Made by a program: the position numbers and the translations under genes. Under the pieces are notes generated by a model. It was not told where the DNA came from. It was given only the letters and a program-made list of their open reading frames with translations, and ran no database searches. 9,056 bases of DNA. Origin: Chlamydiota bacterium (lineage in GTDB: Bacteria > Chlamydiota > Chlamydiia > Chlamydiales > Rhabdochlamydiaceae). The stretch's first letter is position 1; every line of letters starts with the position of its first letter. The DNA lies in assembly GCA_011065235.1 (NCBI GenBank), contig JAAKFB010000062.1, positions 1 to 9,056 of the forward strand. The letters run 5' to 3'. Of this stretch, positions 6,427-9,056 are shown piece by piece.

Positions 6427-6501
6427 AAATATTTTAGGGAGATCCTTTGGAAAATTTATTAATTCAACTTGTCCCCTATCGCTATTTTGGACGCGAGCGA
6501 G
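6427..6501 (+). repeat. Dispersed repeat, copy A (direct copy of 8464-8537)
   Basis: Hand alignment with 8464-8537 gives about 65 identical positions of 75, with one 1-nt gap and nine substitutions, all of them transitions. The core from ATTCAACTTGTCCCC through GCTATTTTGG (6462-6490) is identical in both copies. The single-base gap would break any shared reading frame, so this is more likely a non-coding repeat than a gene remnant. Confidence 0.85.
6462..6488 (+). repeat. Left inverted end of the toxin-antitoxin cassette
   Basis: ATTCAACTTGTCCCCTATC and the next 8 nt are matched in reverse complement by 8277-8302, with one 1-nt gap and two mismatches. The toxin-antitoxin operon lies between the two arms, so 6462-8302 (1841 bp) has the shape of a non-autonomous element with terminal inverted repeats. 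No flanking target duplication is evident. Confidence 0.6.
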
Positions 6502-6504
6502 GAG

Positions 6505-6529
6505 CACCCTTCCCAAACAGGGAAGGGTG
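6505..6529. repeat. Perfect 10-bp-stem hairpin next to repeat copy A
   Basis: CACCCTTCCC (6505-6514) pairs with GGGAAGGGTG (6520-6529) around loop AAACA. It starts 3 bp after the shared repeat. It lies about 85 bp downstream of the toxin stop on the minus strand and could end that transcript, but no T-tract follows on either strand. Confidence 0.6.
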
Positions 6530-6613
6530 ACGAGGAGGAGTGATTTGGCAAAACCTCAGCCAGTCCAAATTCACAACAGCTGACGGAGCGTAGTATACAC
6601 TACCTGAAGAATA

Positions 6614-7411
6614 TCAAAGTATGCTGAGGTTCTGAGCTTCATCTACTAACCGTTTTATAATTCTCTCAAAATTTAGTCTCGTTAGTTTGCCAAATGGATC
6701 TTGTGTTTCTAGCCTGTGCCACTCAATAGGAGCAGCGTTTTCAGTCCAATCACGCATGTTTTTTTGAAAAGTTTTAAACCATTTGGGGTAATTCAGCGAT
6801 AAAAAATTGAACTCAATAATTGACTTTTCTGAAAAATTCTCGAGTTGCGTGGCTACGTACCAAATCCCATAAAGATCCTTATGCATTTTTGATTTGCTTT
6901 TACGTTTTGGGAAAGTGAGCCCCTTATGAAACATCCATGCAGCGGGAGAAACAACCATTCCTGCTTTTCCGGAGTGAGTTTGAAATTGGATAGTCTTTTC
7001 CAAACTCAAAGTTAAATAACTTAAGGGTTGAGCAACCACACCGCCAATGAGAACATTTTTGTTTTTGTTCTTACGGACATCAGAGTGTGTCAAAAATTCA
7101 ATTTCTATTTCTAAATTGTTAATTTCTTTCACGTATGCTTCTACAGGGGGATGATCATGATTTCTAAAGACATGTTTAAAACCAGCTTCAAGAAGATATT
7201 TTGAGATGTTTTTTTGAGGTGTTTCTGGGATCTTTCGAGGAATGAGCGAATCAATATCCTGTGTGCCAACTGGAGGGTTTCCTGATTTTTGATCTGTTAA
7301 GTAGAGTCGATAAATGATGGGAGCGTAACCGCCGCCGATGATGATGTGTTTATTCCAGGGGCCGATTGAGCTTAAAAAATCCGAAATTATTTCGTCTTGG
7401 TCCGATGTCAT
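6614..7411 (-). CDS. AbiEii-like nucleotidyltransferase, putative toxin
   Basis: The product is 265 residues. The nucleotidyltransferase-fold signature is present. A Gly-rich turn IIIGGGYAP (23-31) is followed by the acidic pair D52/D54 in GTQDIDSLI, and a third acidic strand is EIEIEF (101-106). A later basic stretch ends in KDLYGIWY (178-185), resembling the K/R-D-x-Y motif of AbiEii-type toxins. AbiEii toxins transfer nucleotides to RNA targets; the substrate here is unknown. The start codon overlaps the stop of the AbiEi-like gene (ATGA at 7408-7411), the usual antitoxin-then-toxin order of type IV systems. The partner gene makes a toxin role more likely than a housekeeping enzyme, but divergence from classical AbiEii is considerable. 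A general nucleotidyltransferase family such as NTP_transf_8 is the alternative. All visible catalytic residues are intact. Confidence 0.75.
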   Translation of the reverse strand: MTSDQDEIISDFLSSIGPWNKHIIIGGGYAPIIYRLYLTDQKSGNPPVGTQDIDSLIPRKIPETPQKNISKYLLEAGFKHVFRNHDHPPVEAYVKEINNLEIEIEFLTHSDVRKNKNKNVLIGGVVAQPLSYLTLSLEKTIQFQTHSGKAGMVVSPAAWMFHKGLTFPKRKSKSKMHKDLYGIWYVATQLENFSEKSIIEFNFLSLNYPKWFKTFQKNMRDWTENAAPIEWHRLETQDPFGKLTRLNFERIIKRLVDEAQNLSIL

Positions 7412-8133
7412 TTTGTCGCCTTGTAAATGCGTTTCAAACTGGGAATACGCTTTGCCATAAATTCTGCTTGCTCTTGGCCTCGCAAAGGAAAGTGGTAGAG
7501 ATCAAGATAGGCTAGAAGGATAGGGGAGGTTCTTATAGGTTTTCCTAAGTTTATGTCCTGATTTAGTAAGCTCTTATAATATGGTTTTATTAATAAAACT
7601 TCATACCCTCTTTCTTGAGGCTCTAATTGGAGGATTTCTTCAAGTTTTGGTCTAATAGAGGGTTCTAGCATGTATAGCTCAAGAGTCTGAAGGTTTGTGT
7701 TCTTGCATCCATGGGCTTCAGCGGCAGAATGGAGAGCGAATGCAACGTTTGATTTTAGTTTAGATTTTTCCAATGCTTTTAGAATTTCTGTTCTTTCTGA
7801 AAACCCTGAATGGTAAGTCCACATTCTGCATTTCTTTATGATGCTATAATGTTCCATCCAGCTTTTGAGGAGCAGGTGTGGTTTTTGGATATAAAACCTC
7901 TTTGCGGTCCTCACTCCTTCAGTTTGAAGAAAGCCGTTTAAGACTAATATCTCGAAAACTCTTTGAACAAGACCTACGCTGACATCACAATTTTTTGCCA
8001 CTTCTCTCAATGAAAAGCTATTCTTTTCAATCCCCACTTTTAAAAGCCAATCCAGCACGATAGATGATTTGTCAGCGTAAATATTTCTTTCCGTGACAAG
8101 CTCATTTGAACCGATTAAAAAACGACCACGCAT
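7408..8133 (-). CDS. AbiEi-like winged-helix antitoxin/repressor
   Basis: From ATG 8133 the product is 241 residues. Residues 24-70 form a winged helix-turn-helix, with SLREVAKNCDVSVGLVQRVF (41-60) as the HTH. The C-terminal half (130-230) resembles type IV AbiEi antitoxins: ALHSAAEAHG and especially SPILLAYLDLYHFPLRGQEQ (203-222), close to the family's LYLDL...RG..QA pattern. Such proteins counteract the toxin and repress their own promoter. The frame could extend to a GTG at 8172, but that codon lies inside the operator palindrome and upstream of the predicted transcription start near 8154, so ATG 8133 is preferred. The RBS is weak (AGAG about 12 nt upstream). The gene overlaps the nucleotidyltransferase gene by 4 bp and is probably co-transcribed with it. 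Confidence 0.78.
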   Translation of the reverse strand: MRGRFLIGSNELVTERNIYADKSSIVLDWLLKVGIEKNSFSLREVAKNCDVSVGLVQRVFEILVLNGFLQTEGVRTAKRFYIQKPHLLLKSWMEHYSIIKKCRMWTYHSGFSERTEILKALEKSKLKSNVAFALHSAAEAHGCKNTNLQTLELYMLEPSIRPKLEEILQLEPQERGYEVLLIKPYYKSLLNQDINLGKPIRTSPILLAYLDLYHFPLRGQEQAEFMAKRIPSLKRIYKATK

Positions 8134-8135
8134 AG

Positions 8136-8195
8136 CACTGTTCACTCTATTCCATTGTTCATTATAATACACTGTTCAATATTTAGTGAACAGTG
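8136..8195. promoter_or_regulatory. Operator: three CACTGTTCA half-sites over the TA promoter
   Basis: CACTGTTCA occurs at 8136-8144 and 8170-8178, and its exact reverse complement TGAACAGTG at 8187-8195. The last two form a perfect 9-bp inverted repeat with an 8-bp spacer overlapping the -35 and spacer. The first lies between the predicted transcription start and the ATG, 34 bp from its direct copy. AbiEi proteins are known to bind inverted repeats in their own promoter, so autoregulation is the natural reading. Confidence 0.7.
8161..8190 (-). promoter_or_regulatory. Toxin-antitoxin operon promoter
   Basis: On the minus strand a perfect TATAAT (8161-8166) is preceded after 18 nt by TTCACT (8185-8190, 4/6 to TTGACA). 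Predicted start of transcription is about 8154, which excludes the GTG at 8172 as a start codon if this promoter is used. The spacer is occupied by the operator palindrome. Confidence 0.6.
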
Positions 8196-8276
8196 CTTCG
8201 GGGGAAATTTTCAAAAATTTGAAATCAGATATATTCAATCCACTATATATCAGTTAATTAAGGACTTTCTAGTCAA

Positions 8277-8302
8277 AAAATGGGATAAGGGACAAGTTGA
8301 AT
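8277..8302 (-). repeat. Repeat end in inverted orientation (right end of TA cassette)
   Basis: GATAAGGGACAAGTTGAAT (8284-8302) is the reverse complement, with one mismatch, of 6462-6480 and of 8498-8516. The similarity extends outward to AAAAT at 8277. It can pair with either neighbour: as the right end of 6462-8302, which carries the toxin-antitoxin pair, or as the left end of a small 248-bp unit, 8277-8524. Confidence 0.75.
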
Positions 8303-8429
8303 GGCACAGGGACGCTTCGCGATCCTAATTTCTCAGTGGTTTTATTCCCTGGACTGATTCTCCTTAGAGACATCGACCGCGGTCATTTTGAAGAGAGGCT
8401 GCACAGAGATGAAAGAGACGTGAGATTCA

Positions 8430-8448
8430 ATCACCCCCATGGGGTGAT
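8430..8448. repeat. 8-bp-stem hairpin
   Basis: ATCACCCC (8430-8437) pairs perfectly with GGGGTGAT (8441-8448) around a 3-nt CAT loop. It lies inside the interval flanked by the inverted repeat ends 8277-8302 and 8498-8524, as internal secondary structure often does in small non-autonomous elements. Confidence 0.55.
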
Positions 8449-8463
8449 CAAGAGTGAGTTCCC

Positions 8464-8537
8464 AAATATTCTGGGGGGACCCTCTAGGGAATTTATTATT
8501 CAACTTGTCCCCTATCGCTATTTTGGGCGCGAGCGAG
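8464..8537 (+). repeat. Dispersed repeat, copy B (direct copy of 6427-6501)
   Basis: Same orientation as copy A, about 2.04 kb downstream, with the toxin-antitoxin operon between them. The conserved core is identical, while the first 30 bp have drifted by transitions only. Similarity stops soon after GCGAGCGAG on the right and is not convincing left of AAATATT. Confidence 0.85.
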
Positions 8538-8636
8538 CGGAAAAGATACAAGATTCTTGAGGAAGGGAAGGTGTAAATGCATCTTTCTGACGAGAGAAGC
8601 AAAGTAGATTTTTCGCGCAGCTAGCCCATAGAAGGA

Positions 8637-8654
8637 ATAGGGGGCAAGTTGAAT
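8637..8654 (-). repeat. Third inverted copy of the repeat end
   Basis: ATAGGGGGCAAGTTGAAT differs by one base from the reverse complement of 8498-8515. It begins 2 bp beyond the stop codon of the putative gene remnant at 8657-8747. This gives four copies of the end sequence in the window, two in each orientation. Confidence 0.75.
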
Positions 8655-8656
8655 TA

Positions 8657-8747
8657 CTAGGACAGGTTCATACGTCTTGCTTTTTCAATGAGATCTTCGG
8701 TGTATAAACCAACTCTTCCCAAAAGATGATGCTCTTGCAACCAATTT
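8657..8747 (-). pseudogene. C-terminal remnant of an unidentified gene cut by IS66
   Basis: Reading the minus strand away from the predicted IS66 end, a frame of about 29 codons (NWLQEHHLLGRV..., ending EKARRMNLS) runs to a TAG at 8657-8659. The composition is protein-like: helical, charged, no rare oddities. The frame meets a TGA inside the IS end and cannot continue. The simplest reading is that a gene was interrupted, leaving only its 3' end. The family is not recognised, and a frame this short could be chance. Confidence 0.35.
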
Positions 8748-9056
8748 GTACGCGTTCACGGGGTGACGAGGGAAGACTAAAAACTACTTGACGATCACCT
8801 AAAAATAGGTGGAGCTGGCCCATTTTCAAGGCGAGCATAAAACAGCCTTGTCAGATAATCAAAGACATTTTCAGTCTGCTGCTTAAGGGTGCACACTACA
8901 GTCATGACACGTTCGCTAAATTTCATGCCCCACTCAGACTGGCTTCCATTCGACAGTTTTCTGGCAATAACAAAAGGGCGAAGTCCTCTTTCAGCAAGAT
9001 TATTCGTCGGCTCGACCCCTTCCTGTTCTAAAAAAGTCCAAAGAGTCGAAAATCTA
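8748..9056 (-). mobile_element. IS66-family insertion sequence, 3' part
   Basis: The interval joins the transposase C-terminus (8795-9056) to the presumed element end GTACGCGTTCAC at 8748-8759. IS66-family ends typically begin GTAA, so GTAC followed by GCGTTCAC is a near match. A similar sequence, GTATGCGTTCAGGG, occurs alone at 6346. The rest of the element lies beyond the right edge. Confidence 0.65.
8795..9056 (-). CDS. IS66 transposase, C-terminal 86 residues (5' end outside window)
   Basis: The minus-strand frame enters at the right edge and ends at TGA (8795-8797). It contains the IS66 DDE transposase C-terminal signature GVEPTNNLAERGLRPFVIAR, which carries the catalytic-region Glu, then the second conserved block QSEWGMKFSERVMTVVCTLK and the helical tail QQTENVFDYLTRLF. 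These catalyse excision and insertion of the element. The visible part has no frameshift or stop, so this copy may be intact. IS66 elements usually also carry the small accessory genes tnpA and tnpB upstream, which would lie outside the window. Confidence 0.9.
   Translation of the reverse strand, partial: RFSTLWTFLEQEGVEPTNNLAERGLRPFVIARKLSNGSQSEWGMKFSERVMTVVCTLKQQTENVFDYLTRLFYARLENGPAPPIFR

Larger units (their letters stand above)
6280..6613. other. 334-bp intergenic region with repeats, no intact gene
   Basis: From left to right it contains the minus-strand promoter (6303-6331), an IS66-end-like sequence (6346-6360), a 75-bp repeat copy (6427-6501), a perfect 10-bp-stem hairpin (6505-6529) and a short inverted repeat GTAGT/ACTAC (6590-6603). 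No open frame with convincing coding character was found. Confidence 0.6.
8196..8794. other. Repeat-rich region without an intact gene
   Basis: The region holds an A/T-rich stretch with short inverted repeats (TTTCAAA/TTTGAAA near 8213; GATATAT/ATATATC near 8228-8251), the inverted repeat pair 8277-8302 / 8498-8524, a hairpin at 8430-8448, direct repeat copy B (8464-8537), a third repeat end (8637-8654), a possible gene remnant (8657-8747) and the IS66 end (from 8748). Open frames across 8297-8602 exist on both strands but overlap the non-coding repeat and match no family I recognise. Confidence 0.55.

Noticed and set aside
6534..6583. Strong SD-like GGAGGAG followed by TTG and a 12-codon frame (MAKPQPVQIHNS)
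   Set aside because: Too short, non-ATG start and no family. It could be the start of a lost gene but cannot be supported.
8297..8560. Plus-strand open frame of 87 codons containing QLVPYRYFGRER
   Set aside because: It begins inside one repeat end and finishes just past repeat copy B. The equivalent sequence in copy A has a 1-nt gap that breaks the shared frame, which argues against coding.
8342..8602. Minus-strand open frame of 86 codons across the repeat region
   Set aside because: It overlaps the same non-coding repeat and hairpin, has no clear RBS and no recognisable domain.

Overview
The window looks like the chromosome of an environmental, Chlamydia-like bacterium (Chlamydiales; family not resolved). 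The main evidence is an rsbU-type membrane PP2C phosphatase close to enolase. From memory, these two genes are neighbours in Chlamydia trachomatis (CT587 eno, CT588 rsbU). Two further signs fit: a tiny secreted protein with 17 cysteines, reminiscent of chlamydial cysteine-rich envelope proteins, and a leucine-rich-repeat protein with 23-residue repeats. The assignment is an inference; no rRNA or other phylogenetic marker is present.

Left part (1-840): the 3' end of a leucine-rich-repeat gene runs in from outside the window and is followed by a perfect 21-bp-stem palindrome. An AT-rich promoter region then precedes the small cysteine-rich secreted protein. That gene ends in a 4-bp tail-to-tail overlap with rsbU.

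Core part (836-5547): rsbU (minus strand) and a three-gene operon on the plus strand start back to back, with no gap between the annotated starts. The operon is a TrmH/SpoU-family RNA methyltransferase, the ribosome-assembly GTPase rsgA, and enolase. The genes are tightly packed (4-bp ATGA overlap, then a 3-bp gap). It couples rRNA modification and 30S maturation to glycolysis, next to a signalling phosphatase whose chlamydial homologue is thought to sense a TCA intermediate.

Accessory part (5548-9056): this is lower in GC and rich in repeats. It holds an unrecognised 232-aa gene with a good promoter and RBS, then a two-gene toxin-antitoxin operon on the minus strand: an AbiEi-like wHTH antitoxin followed, with a 4-bp overlap, by an AbiEii-like nucleotidyltransferase. 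The operon promoter is covered by copies of the 9-mer CACTGTTCA that look like an autoregulatory operator. The module is bounded by inverted ~27-bp copies of a repeat (ends ATTCAACTTGTCCCC) and also lies between two longer direct copies (6427-6501 and 8464-8537). This suggests a non-autonomous mobile cassette or recombination unit. At the right edge is the C-terminal part of an IS66-family transposase, apparently inserted into a gene of which only a short C-terminal remnant is left.

The most interesting unit is the repeat-bounded toxin-antitoxin cassette and the repeat family around it. No tRNA, rRNA, CRISPR array or replication origin was seen.
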